From Agrocybe praecox (Eukaryota; Basidiomycota; Agaricomycetes; Agaricales; Agrocybaceae), in contig OZ024847.1 of assembly GCA_964017145.1 (NCBI GenBank), positions 682,001 to 746,000 of the forward strand: DNA of 64,000 nucleotides, in the 5' to 3' direction. The notes beneath the pieces are model-generated. The model did no database searches and was not told the DNA's origin. It was given only the letters and a program-made list of their open reading frames with translations. Below are positions 46,628-57,430 of the stretch, in pieces; within the stretch, counting starts at the first letter, position 1; the number at the start of each line of letters is the position of its first letter. Made by a program: the position numbers and the translations under genes.

Positions 46628-47742
46628 CTAGCGAGCATGTACACGACAAATAGCCTGCGGAGTTCCGGGGTGATCAAGGTCAAATGGGTTTTCGAGCACA
46701 AAGCTCAGTTGTGTGGAGGAAACTTCATCACTGAAGTCAGAGAACTGAGAATCAAAATCGCTGTTGCTTGGATCAGAATTCCTGGACGATTCGGGTCCGC
46801 GAACGTTGGAGATAGAAGACATGGGATAATTCTCGACCTCAATGGGAGAGATTCCGTCGGATTCAGAGTCACTGATAACAATGACTCTGAGCTTGCGTCC
46901 TCGAGAGCATTTCGGAGTGGCTGGTGGTGTTACTGGTGGTGTTACTGGAAGTGCGCCTCGTCGAATCGGGCTGTTACTAGGTGTTCTTGGCGGATGAATG
47001 ACTTGAAGTGGTGGAGCCAAGAAGCGAGGAGGGGAAAAGACAGGAGTGCGAGAGTCAGCTTCGAGTGAATAAGGAGGAGGAGCCTCATTTTCTGAGTGCG
47101 GCATGCGCGGAGAGGCTTGATTAAATTGCGTGCGCCCAGCAGGTGGAATACTGACTTGACCCTGGCGTCTGCTGGAAGGTATTGTAGGGTCGATAACTAA
47201 TGGTAAAGCCAATAGAAGCTCGGAGACCGAGAGGGACGGAGTTGGGGTTGAGGGTCGTCTACCGTGCGTGAACGCATGTCCTCCACCACGAGAAGCATCG
47301 TAGTTGAACAGCTGGACGGCGTTGCCATTGTAACATGTAGTGTAGTGCTCCTTGGCCGCATCCCACGAGCGCAAGGAAAGGTGGCAGGAATTGGATACGC
47401 CTTGAAGTGCCTTGTGCGCAAGCCCCCTATTACGAGCAGGTTAGATTCGAAACCAATAATAATAGCAGTAGTACAACGTACCAGTTATTGAATATTCCTA
47501 CCTCGGATCCCCGTGTAACGACGTAATACTTATTTGTGCGGCTGGCAGGAATAAAAACGAGGTCGTCCGGGGAGACGACTTGAGTTCCCGATACGTTGGG
47601 GTTGGAGGGACAGCCAGATTCCCTGACTGGCAGAAGAGAAATACCATTTGAAGGCACTACATTGGGAAGAATAAGCACGAAAATTAAGAATGCATCTGTA
47701 AATTGACGTACCGGGCCTGCTGGCAGGGTTGATTCTGTGCAT
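46628..47742 (-). CDS. RNase H1 N-terminal (viroplasmin-like) domain protein in the KDZ element
   Basis: It starts MHRINPASRP (ATG ending 47,742), spliced to VPSNGISLLPVRESGC. The recognisable part is TNKYYVVTRGSEVGIFNNW, continued after an intron by GLAHKALQGVSNSCHLSLRS and WDAAKEHYTTCYNG. This is the fold found at the N-terminus of RNase H1 and in caulimovirus viroplasmin, which binds RNA-DNA hybrids in RNase H1. No RNase H catalytic domain follows. The rest is Pro/Ser-rich (PPVTPPVTPPATP, SDSESDG) and probably disordered. It is transcribed convergently to the basic protein gene and divergently from the HMG-like gene. Its role in the transposon is unknown. Confidence 0.7.
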
Positions 47743-48185
47743 GAGAGGGTGGATAGCAGAAATGTACGACGTGGTACTATACGATGCTGGTATGAAACAA
47801 GCCCGTCGGATGAAGCCTAAAAGAGGACAGCTTTTATCCCAAAAATTCAGCTTGACATGTATTTCTCACTGACGTACCCTAGACATAAACGTTTTAAGAC
47901 TCGTGTATAATTTACGAGATTCACGCCGCCGCTTTTTCTCCTATTAATTCAAAGTGTAAGCGAGGCGCTAAATAGCTCGAAGATTGGCAACAAAGTCAAT
48001 GGTAAAATTAGATACATAGTAGAGAAAGAGACAATCGAGATTCAGGGATCTCACTTTTAGTACGGGCAGACCATATATCATTGCGTGTCCGTCCTAGATA
48101 CATAGTTGAAGTTATTTTATGTGAGTTTCTCTTAATTGTACTCTCCAACAACCTCGAACTTACCCGTTTCTCAGATTATTCCAAT
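47743..48185. promoter_or_regulatory. divergent promoter region inside KDZ element
   Basis: 443 bases between the RNase H1-N gene (-) and the HMG-like gene (+). No coding content supported. Confidence 0.4.
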
Positions 48186-50517
48186 ATGGTACACCGCGGT
48201 GCTTTCAGCGGATCACGCAAGACATTTCTGCTCGGCGAGAAGCCATTTTATGCTGCCGCAGTTCAGGATGGAACTGCCGCAGATGCGTTGGCCGACATCT
48301 TCCGCCGATACTTCAAACGTTACCCTGTGGAACTCGACCACGATGTGGAGCCAACACCCGAGGCTTTGGCAGTCGTCGATGACAATGCTGCTGAGCCGGA
48401 GCTAGGTATTCCAGACCTCGAGAATTTGACAGAGGAAGAACTCGAAAAGGAGCAAGCAAGGTTGGAAGCCAGACATAAACTCATCAATTTTCGCAGAGGG
48501 GTGCGTTCGTTGATTCTCGAAAAATATGCAAGTCCATTGATATCTATATTTAGCAAATCAAGCGATGGCTTTCCTATCAGTACATCAAAGATCAAAATCA
48601 CGGGATCAAAGAGTCTGACCCTGACAACCCCAACCATCATCTTCGTCAGAAACTCATTGGACTCCCTCCCATTCGACCTCGCCTCAAAACCCCGGTCAAC
48701 ATGTGGCGCAAGTCTAACGGCGCGTTACTCGAAGCCGAGGTGAAATCTCGTGCTGAATCCGAAGGCATTACGCGCAAGATGTTGGTTGCTTTCCGGGATC
48801 GCGTCGCTCGAGAAATGTTCAAGAAGTTGGGAGAGGACGAGCAAGAGTCATGGAAATTGGCAGCTGAGGAGGATCACAAAGAGAAAATGAAGGAATGGAA
48901 GCTGAAGGTCGAAGGTCCCCTCTCTACACAACCCTCTGATCGTCAAAAGTAAGCCCATTCTTCGTCTCTCCGTTTGTTCTTTTTTTTTTTTGAATTTTTC
49001 GCAGATGCATTCAGGGCTTAGTACAATTCTCCCAGCCTATCCTCGACCTTATTTGCAAAGCTACGGGATGGAAGGCGACTCTCATTGTTGGTGGTCCAGA
49101 GCCCGCTCACGGCGGTCAACTCAACATCATCAGGTATTGTACATTATCAGTTCGGGTATGTTCTCTACTTATGCCTTTTCTTCAGCGTTCACTCTGGTAC
49201 GACCTCTGGAGAAATCAAGATGAATTTTGGCCGTGCTTTACGAAATCCTTACAAGAAATCGGTGGTCCCATTGTTCGGTCGCTTTCTTCAGATGTGCTAC
49301 AGTAAGTTTTATTTATTTTTCCCTATTACTTTACATATCTAATAACAAGGACAGCACCGGAAGAATGCCGTGCTCAAGCCTTACCTGAAGACGCCGAGGT
49401 GGATTGTCTCGAAGCCATGGACCTTGAAGGAGAAGGTGCTATGTTGGACTTCGTCGATCATTTGACCGACAGCTCAACTGCTGCCCCTGCTCCTGCTCGA
49501 TCTGTCTCCAGCAAGGTCCCACAGATCTCTGACGCTACACTCCACATCGATGCTACCCTGAACCCCTCCAGCGAATGCCTCCGTACTTCTAACACGACGC
49601 CAAACATCACCAAAGCCGATGCCGCTGGGAACACCAATGTTTCCACTGCGTCAGCGTCTCTTCCCGACTCATTCATCGAACCTACCTGCGTTGACGAGAT
49701 CAACACCCCTCTTCAATCCCCAGGACCGAGTCCTCCACCTTCCCCTGTTTCAACTAGAGCCTCCTCGCCTGCTAACAGCACGATCCCAATCGCCGACCCT
49801 CCACCTCAAAAAAGGAAAGCAGCTGATGAAAGCACCACCGACGACTTGGCTCCTAAAAGGAGTCGAGTTTCACGGAGTGCTACGTCATCCGCTACCTGTG
49901 CTGCACCGCGACCACCTTCGCAATCGATTTTTCCCCCACCCATTTCCCCTTCATCTGCTGCTACCCCTTCAACATCTATCTTGCCCCCTCTCGTCACCCT
50001 TTTGTCTTCCACTAGCTCTGTCGCTCGCCCGCCTACACATTCCTCTAACGACAATCTTCCACTCTGGCTCCAAAAGGCACGCGAAATGCTGGAGGAAGAC
50101 TCACTCGGAGAACCTTGGATGAGTTACGTGAGGACTTGGTTCAATTACGAAAAGGCAAATGTCGGCAGGCGCAACCCTGGAAAGCTGGGCACAACACGAC
50201 GGCCCACTGTGATCAGCGACTGGATCAAACGCGCGCGTGTTCCCACATATCGTCCAGCAATCAAAGACGTCAAGAAGTATGAAAAAGAGTTTGTTTCTTG
50301 GTGGAACTCGCTCCACGTCAACGTTGATTATAAGGACGACGAGGCTTGGCACCGTGCATTCGATATACCTGGTGCGAATGGCGTTCTCAGTCTTGCTGCG
50401 GGTCTATTTTTTTGGGGAATTCAGTTGCAGAGGTTAGGTGATTCTGCCGATCGAAAGGGCTGGCTTGAAATGGTGGAGGGATGCCAAGACATGATTCTTT
50501 CCGTGCACGACGACTAA
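48186..50517 (+). CDS. HMG-box-like protein carried by the KDZ element
   Basis: Starts MVHRGAFSGSRKTFLLGEKP. Exon 1 (48,186-48,500) contains ADIFRRYFKRYPVELDHDVE. Exon 2 (48,554-48,948) contains RWLSYQYIKDQNHG and an HMG-box-like block TPVNMWRKSNGALLEAE, MFKKLGEDEQESWKLAAEED. Next come GLVQFSQPILDLICKATGWK, LIVGGPEPAHGG and NFGRALRNPYKKSVVPLFG. A long Ser/Pro/Thr-rich linker with KRSR follows, then a C-terminal block KYEKEFVSWWNSL, PGANGVLSLAAGLFFWG. I recall this composition from proteins beside KDZ transposases in mushrooms. Five exons, no lesion seen. The HMG call rests on the Trp and Lys pattern only. Confidence 0.7.
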
Positions 50518-50995
50518 CCACCTTTTTCTATATTTTTGTTATATTTTTTGTTATAGTTCTATCGTCGTTATATCAATATTTTGGCCATCTTTTGAAAGCA
50601 TCTGTGAGTGATATAGGCATGTATGTAGTGGTTTTTTTTTTCTAAGCACTTGGCTGCATTCATTTTAAGGTGGGAATCGCAATAGGGTACTAGTTGGAAT
50701 CGGGACTCGAGCAATATTTTTCGAAAGTCATGATCAATCTAATCTAATCAGAAGGAGCAATTGGACAAATGATTCTTAACGGTAACCATTGGGATGTGCT
50801 CTGACATATAGTATACTATAATTTGTAAGACTAGTCTATTTTATATACTCCAATATAATGTACATGTTACTTCCAATGGAAGGACAGACATTTTTTTTAT
50901 CAGGTGCTTATCTATCTAATCTAATTTTATCCCACAAGAAAGGCAACCATCTCGGAATAGACGTGGATGGATATATATCTAATCTAATCGAAGGA
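50518..50995. other. KDZ right internal non-coding region
   Basis: 478 AT-rich bases between the last gene and the right TIR. CTAATCTAATC motifs occur near 50,738, 50,918 and 50,979, in the orientation opposite to those at the left end. Confidence 0.5.
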
Positions 50996-51615
50996 TCTAG
51001 ACAAAGTCCGCAAGTCCGGGGGTGCTTTTAGCCGAAATAACCATTAGCGCTGTATTAAAATAGACCTGGTTACATTTATCTAATCTAATCTCAGGGCCTA
51101 GACAAAGTCCGCAGCGGTGTTTATCCGAAATAGCCGTAGCGCTCGCCTATTTTAAAAATAGCCCAGCGCCCGTCCCTATATTTAGATAATAATATCCAGG
51201 GCGTCATCCAACTGCATCCTCGCCAATCCATCCCTCCCCTCCTCCCAATTGGCGCGCAAAGGGTGCCGAAAATTCTCTAAAATAGATATATCCCTTATGG
51301 CGAAGTTTCCCGCGCCAATTCCGCCCCAAAACCATCAAACTAGCCCGCTCGACGTCCAAGAATGCTGTTTCGTGCGTTTGGCGCGGATGTGGCTGTGTCG
51401 GCCGATGCCCGCCTGCCCGCCAATGCTGTATATCCCTCTCCCGCCCCCTGGACGGCACCTCGGCCACAGAATGACCCATCCCCGCTCTCTAAAAGCCATA
51501 TCCCACCTATATATGCCACCCCCCGGCACGAAAAAGCCTTCCTTTTTAGGTGCTTCCATATTAGGCAGTTAGGCAACTGCCCACAGGCATTTATGAAGGC
51601 TGTTAGGCAACTGCC
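50996..51615 (-). repeat. KDZ right terminal inverted repeat (620 bp)
   Basis: Reverse complement of 39,019-39,638, ending GGCAACTGCC at 51,615. No difference was found in the stretches compared. Confidence 0.9.
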
Positions 51616-52029
51616 CATATTTCATTAATAATATTAGCAGCTATGGCTGGCCGTCCACCAACATGCATGGGTTATGAGGGAGTTGACTGTACTCTAATTC
51701 AATCTTTTCCCTGATCCTGATCACCGAAGATCGCGAGAAAAAGAAACGAAAATCGACGCGTAGTACACCGTGAGATAAATCTCCGATCAATTGATGACCG
51801 CCATGCCCCCAACTCAGATAGTGGAGCAAAATAAGCGCTCTGTTAAGTTCTAACTCACCATCTCATTTATCTTTCCCAAAGATTGGTTGAACTCAGGAGT
51901 TATCGGGTGGAACATGTTTGTATATATTCTCAGCATCGAATGCGTACGCGACAATCAAAATTCGGTCTCGATAGTATGTGTTTGGTATGTGTTGATGTTA
52001 TTAGGTATCTTCATTCTACCGCGAAGAGA
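51616..52029. other. right flank of KDZ element, nothing coding
   Basis: Contains ATGGGTTATGAGGGAGTTGA at 51,667, the inverted partner of the motif at 32,123. No gene seen. Confidence 0.45.
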
Positions 52030-53534
52030 GGGGCAAAGAGAAATCTGCGAGACCCCTTGCGAGCTTGCGAGAGCGCATATCTCGCAAGTTGCTCACAAGT
52101 GCTCGCAGATTCGTGCACTTGTCGGAGTTTAAAAATGTATGCTGGACGTATTCATGTTCATTTAACCACGTCCTTCTTCACATATTCCACTGTAAATTAA
52201 TTTCTACGTAGTCAGTAGTATTAAAAGAATACAATTACGAGTTTTTGTGCCACACGGATGGCTGGTGCAGTTTGTGCGCCCCCCTTTGTGTTAGAAATGG
52301 GACATATACAGATCAATTGTCGCGGCCCGGTGTGATTTTAATCGAAAAAGGTATTATGAATGCCTATACTGACTTGGCACTCATTTGGCAGTATACAACA
52401 TAAGTTATTAGCGAAACAGAATAGTGATGTTTCTTGAGAACATGTCCACACATGCTCGCAAGTGTCTCGCAACCGTCTCGCAAGTTGTCCGCAAGTTGTC
52501 CGCAAGTGTCTCGCAGGTTCTCGCAACCGTCTCGCAACCGTCTCGCAGGTTCTCGCAAGTGTCGCGCAAGCTCTCGCAAATGTTCTCAGGTGCTCGCAAA
52601 TTCTCGCGAGCCTCATGAACTCCTTGCAGATGCATGTAACTTCAAAGCTCGAGCTCGAGCTTGAGACCTTGAGGTTGTAGTATTTGAATGAAAGTATTTC
52701 CACAGTATTTCTTAAAATCATTGTACCTCCATATCGAGTTTTAGCAACGTTTTTAGAGATTTCAATAGAATTATTCTGTTCTTGACTTGTCCTTAACGTG
52801 TCTGTATCCACTTGTGAACATTGTTTTATATGCCTCCTGGAAGCACCCACTGTTGCACAAAAAATCTGGCTCTTCTCATTCGCTTTATCAATCATAATAG
52901 CTATATAATTTACTTTGTATGTCAATTGTATGTACACCGCGCAAGTATAGTATAAGAAATATTCCAAAAAATGACTGTGATGATTGTAAGCAATGTGCCT
53001 TCAGAGAGAATAGAACCCATAGATGGGATTCCTTAGATTATATTCCAGACGCATACATTAAAATCCGGCACAATCAAAAAGATTTGCATCTAGAGAGAGT
53101 CGAACTCCCTCCTGCTTCGACAGCTTAATCCAATGTTCACGCATATGGCTTGCAAGGGTCGCGCAAATTCTCGCAGATGGCTCGCAAGTGGCTCGCAAGT
53201 GTCTCGCAAATTTCGCAAGTGTTCTTGCAGAAAGATGTGTGCCCCGAAGAGAGGTACGATTGAAGAGTTATAATCCTGTCTTCAGCCGAGCGGCACTTTG
53301 TCAAAAGTTTGCAAAGCGTTGCGGTCATCGGGTAATCATGCAGATAACGGAAGCACGCCGAGCAGCTCCGCATGATGGCTGTAGTAGGCAAAGGATGGAA
53401 TTCATTCGGCTATGTATGCGTCGATCGTGGTCATATATCTGTATGGAATGATCTAATCTAATCGGGCTGGTGCAGGTTGCACTACCACAGCGCTCTCGCA
53501 AGCCCGCAAGGGGTCTCGCAGATTCCTCTTTTCC
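52030..53534. repeat. CTCGCAAG-rich block bounded by inverted repeats
   Basis: The sequences at about 52,030-52,075 and 53,486-53,534 are inverted copies sharing AATCTGCGAGACCCCTTGCG and GCTTGCGAGAGCGC. Between them, a dense array at 52,445-52,615 repeats CTCGCAAG or CTCGCAAC every 10-11 bases, with a second patch at 53,146-53,222. It may be a non-autonomous mobile element of about 1.5 kb. No coding gene is supported; all frames stay open in the array because the unit lacks stops. Confidence 0.6.
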
Positions 53535-53735
53535 CCTACCCTACCCAGTGCAAGTGCACGCGCCCGTGTATTCACGCAATGTACAAAAGTCTTTGTTGTC
53601 CTCGTGGGCCGATCAACTCGAACTTGCACGGACGCACGGGTCGGTGTGCTCTCAGACCTAAAGTCTACCGGCACCTTTCACTCGCGCCTCGAACCCTTCT
53701 ATCTTCGCACCTTCTATGAACGCACCTTATTACGT
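53535..53735 (+). repeat. dispersed repeat, copy B
   Basis: Same orientation as copy A at 19,385-19,570, starting at CCTACCCAGTGC and ending near ATCTTCGCACCTTCTATGA. It lies directly beside the CTCGCAAG block. Confidence 0.65.
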
Positions 53736-54190
53736 CTCCCTCTCCCTCTCCCCTGCATCTTCATCCCCAGTGAAACTCGGACATGGGATTTCCTGTAAAA
53801 AGTGGACAGAAATTGTGATTTTCTGAGAAATTTTGTGCCAATCTGTGCCGCTCCGATATTCACATTTTTGACTTATATTTCTTTTTATAAATACACTACG
53901 GCTTCTTCGAATTCTATCGCGAGCCCTGCCACCAAACCTCTGCATCATGAGCACCTCCAGCCACTTCGCCTAGACTTTGCCCACACTCCATCGTTGGTAC
54001 GGACGCGCTAGTCGAGCTCCCCATCTAACACAACCAAACACGACCAATGTTTTGCGGTGGCCCTTTTGCTCCTATCGTCGCCTTCTGCTTTTCTTCTTTC
54101 TTCCACCACCATCACCCTCTCAAATCTCCCCTCATACCTATGCTGCGTGTTCACGCCGCCGCTCTAACGCACGTTGCGCGCGCAATAATC
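53736..54190. other. no gene recognised
   Basis: Mixed sequence with short ORFs only. Confidence 0.4.
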
Positions 54191-54541
54191 TATCTCTAAC
54201 TGGGCTCTTGACTTCGGCGAAGACGCTGGGCAAGTCTCGTCACTCGTGGCTGAGAAACGCCGAAATGGGCCTCAAGGTAAGTATATGCGTTGTGGCACCA
54301 TCTGAACCTAGACTTACCACGCGTTATATGGATTTGATTGGCTGTTGAACAAATTTAGGTACTTCTTTCACCGCTATGGATTGCTACCGAGACTGATAAA
54401 GAGAAGCGACTTCGTATATGCGTCACGGCAGCTTGGGAGGTAGGTTATCTTTATATATTTTAGCATATATGCATCTCAAATCCTTCTTTACTTTGTCTTA
54501 GGCCGCATATACTTACCCTAGAACTACTCTTGAGCCGATAT
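54191..54541 (+). other. possible spliced exons of an unknown protein
   Basis: Three pieces join with good GT/AG sites: SWLRNAEMGLK to about 54,276, VLLSPLWIATETDKEKRLRI and CVTAAWE (54,359-54,438), and AAYTYPRTTLEPI (54,503-54,541). I do not recognise the protein and cannot find its start or end. The clean splice sites are the only reason to list it. Confidence 0.3.
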
Positions 54542-56195
54542 GTGAGTTTCCGGTTTGTATGAGCGAATATATGCGCTCACCAATTTACATCTTTATTGGT
54601 ATTTACTGCCATGTAGGTTTCTTGATGCGTATGTTCGGGGCTCGAGGTACGCGTCACCTTCCGGAAGGCTGCTATTGTAGGTCGTCTCATTTTATTCGAA
54701 TACATCTTTTCTTCTTGCTAATTCAAAATGGCACAAATTCGATCCTTTAGGGACAGCCGTGGTACCTGCGGCCTATGGCTTAGTGCGCAGCGCCAGCCTA
54801 GGGTGAACCGGACAGTGCGATGGGGTGAACTTGACGGCGTTCTAAGTACGGATCTGAGACTATATGTAAAATAGTAATTATATACAGAATATACCAGAAA
54901 ATCTCAGAATCTACAAGACTACGCCTGGAATGTACCATAGAATTGATGCTACCAATTATCCCTGAAAAGTACGGATAATCGCTGAAAAATCTCAGAATTA
55001 CCCAGAATTACACATATATTTCGGGGAATCCTATATTTTAAAAATCTGTGCTTGCTCAGATTCCCAGAAAAAAATCTGCAAAATGGACAAAGTCTGGGAT
55101 TAGATGTGTTTATCTGCAGGCTCAGATAAACACAACTAATCCCCGATATCCACATGGTCGAGTTTCACTGGGGTTCAACGTTCAACCTTCACGAATCCAG
55201 TATATGTACGTAACGGAGTGTGTAAGTCAAGGTCTATTCTAAATCATGATGCATGATTAATATTAATATTTAATATTTAATGCTTATTGACTTGGGTTGT
55301 GGCCCGTTGTTCAGTGCGGCAGTACGAGTCCCTATTTTAATTTGTGATTACTGTAGAGCCTACCTAATCTTACCAATCCCCCAACTTGGTGGAAGGGAAT
55401 TTTTGACTCATAGCCACAGCTTTTCGGCATAATTTACTTGGGCTGGCGTGGGTGTTTTCGAATTTGTCAAAGAAATCAACCGTGTCAGTTGATTTCATTC
55501 TTGTCAACTACCATCACCACCACCGACACTTTGCACATATCCCCTCCCCTGTCGGGATGCGGACAATGCTCAGTGAGATGATGCAATTGGCGTACACGCC
55601 GATGAAGGCCGTGCCCCGTGACGACACCGACGGTCCCAACGACGACAACAACACCCAGCGCCAGATACACGGCACTTCCCACCTCACCGAAACCACCGCA
55701 TGCGGCAGCGATATCGCGAATATCACCATCAGCAGTAGCAGTCCACCATTATCGTGACAGAGAGATAGGGGGAGGGTATGGAGAGCTTAGACGAAGACGG
55801 CCGGTCGCTCCGAGGAGGGCGATAACACCCAGCGGCCTGGTCTCTATCGATTATCCTCCACGCCGCAAACCCGACGGCGGCAAAGACACCCAGCAACTAT
55901 GAGACGCAAGAACGCAGTTGCTCTCTCCTCAATGCGCACCATCTCGCTACCACCACCTATTACCACCCTCCAGAAAGTTAGTGGGGGAGAGGATGGGCGA
56001 CCGAGCGAGGAGCGCAAAGGGGGCGGGCGTGCAAAAAGAGGGAGGCATGGGCTAGGAGCAGACATGGAGACGGTCATCAGAGGAGATGGCCCCTGTTCTC
56101 ATTTGTGCTCATTCTCGTTGCAGCTTGTGAGGCTTTATTTTTCCTCTTTATACCCCATTGCTAACATCATAGCTGTTTTTTTTCTCTCATGATAG
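54542..56195. other. non-coding stretch with a hairpin, no N-lobe of the kinase
   Basis: Includes an imperfect palindrome at 55,096-55,143. An arginine/proline-rich ORF near 55,618-55,902 looks accidental. I looked here for the missing kinase N-lobe (glycine loop, VAIK) and did not see it. Confidence 0.4.
55096..55143. repeat. 21-bp hairpin
   Basis: GGGATTAG-A-TGTGTTTATCTG, loop CAGGCT, CAGATAAACACA-A-CTAATCCC. Only the central A-A fails to pair. Confidence 0.85.
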
Positions 56196-56932
56196 ATTGT
56201 CGATATCGCTCGTGGACTAGCATACCTCCATACGCTCAAGCCCCGCCCTATTGTGCACGCAGATCTCAAAGGGGTATGTTCTTCCATTCCTAACTTCAAT
56301 TTCTCTCGAACTCGTTCCTTGTTCTATTTTAATTCTACTCGTGTGCATCAAAGCTGATAATTAAACATCTATTTCTACAGAACAACGTACTCATAACAGA
56401 CGAAGGTTGTGCTGTATTATCCGACTTTGGGCTGTCCAAAGTCGTCAAAGACCTCGGTCGGCCCACTGGTTTCACGCTTTCCAACCCAGATGTTGCTGCA
56501 GGCTCTCTACGCTGGCAAGCCCCCGAATTCCTTGAAAATGACGACGAGCCAGCAACACTCACGTCGGACGTGTGGTCATTCGGGTGTACAGCTTATGAGG
56601 TCAGCTTGGGTATTCCGTCGAATGATTTCTCGTAATGCATGGTCGGTGATGCTGACCCTACCCTCTCTCTATTACAGCTCCTTACAGGTCAATTCCCGTA
56701 TGCCCACCGCACGCGTGATGTTCAAATTATCAGGGACATGCAGAATAATGTCAAGCCGTGTGGGCCTGAAGATAAGGACCAAGCTACGTTGAGAGACTTC
56801 GATCCTCGCATCAGGGCTCTGTTGGATGCGTGCTGGTCGTTCCGTCCTGCTGAACGACCATTTATGACGGATGTCCAGGACCAGCTTGATGCTATAGCTG
56901 CTGGTAACTTTGGCCCGTCATCGTCGTCGTGA
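56196..56932 (+). pseudogene. protein kinase C-lobe remnant (TKL-like)
   Basis: Exons joined by short introns give a kinase C-lobe: VDIARGLAYLHTLKP, catalytic loop VHADLKGNNVLI (split by an intron at 56,273-56,380), DFGLSKVVKD, GSLRWQAPEFLE and TSDVWSFGC. Then come LLTGQFPYAHRT, PRIRALLDACWSFRPAERPF, and the stop at 56,932. HADLK..N, DFG and APE are intact. No N-lobe is found upstream, so ATP binding would be missing and the gene is probably truncated. The large Agaricomycete tyrosine-kinase-like family is the best match. Confidence 0.75.
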
Positions 56933-57430
56933 TGGACCGGATTGTGCTCCTAGCTCCCATCGGACACGTCTTCGTTAATCCTTCGCTACGAAAATGAAGT
57001 CGGAATAATGCCCTCAGGTCGTCAGCACCCTTTTTTCAAGCAGGCTCTGCTCTTTAACCTTCGTCTCGCATTTCTATTTCCATCTATCACCTTCTTTACT
57101 CTATATTTCACACCTACGACCCCCGTTCGCACCTCCGTTGTTAACCAAACTCGACCGTCATCAGGAAAATCTCAAACTTACGGAAATACACTTTCCAGGA
57201 CGTGGCTTTCTTGCTTTGCTTTCATCATGTTTTTCTACCTCCTTCGTATATACGTGCATGCACGCACGTAATGATAATTAAAGCCACAATCCTTTCCTCA
57301 TCCTGTTCCTCGCGTATCCTCCCTTCTATTCCACAACAAATCCTAACGAGCGCACACATCCTATGATGATACGGACAATCAAACAATTGACTAATTTTTG
57401 TAAAATGTACTACATAGATCCACTAATAAC
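56933..57430. other. intergenic; hAT target copy at its end
   Basis: No gene seen. CTAATAAC at 57,423-57,430 is the left target duplication of the next element. Confidence 0.45.

Larger units (their letters stand above)
39019..51615 (-). mobile_element. KDZ-type DNA transposon with 620-bp terminal inverted repeats, 12,597 bp
   Basis: The ends read GGCAGTTGCCTAACAGCC on both strands and repeat as GGCAGTTGCCTAACTGCC. Left TIR 39,019-39,638 and right TIR 50,996-51,615 have equal length and look identical by eye. Between them are a KDZ transposase (41,346-45,120, -), a small basic protein gene (45,927-46,416, +), an RNase H1-N domain gene (46,628-47,742, -) and an HMG-like gene (48,186-50,517, +). 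All appear open. A clear 8-bp target duplication is not seen; ATAT next to both ends is the best candidate. Near-identical TIRs and intact genes suggest recent movement. Confidence 0.88.

Noticed and set aside
39011..51624. 8-bp target duplication for the KDZ element
   Set aside because: Flanks TAAAATATA and CATATTTCA do not share 8 bases directly; only ATAT matches, which is weak in AT-rich DNA.
52338..52967. 209-codon minus ORF with repeated LRTCE-type units
   Set aside because: Product of the CTCGCAAG array, which is open in several frames on both strands.
53088..53130. tRNA-like B box GAGTTCGACTCTC on the minus strand
   Set aside because: No A box or pairing acceptor stem found; at most a tRNA 3' fragment.
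55618..55902. Pro/Arg-rich ORF as kinase N-terminus
   Set aside because: No N-lobe motifs and low complexity; not in a frame that splices plausibly to the kinase exon.
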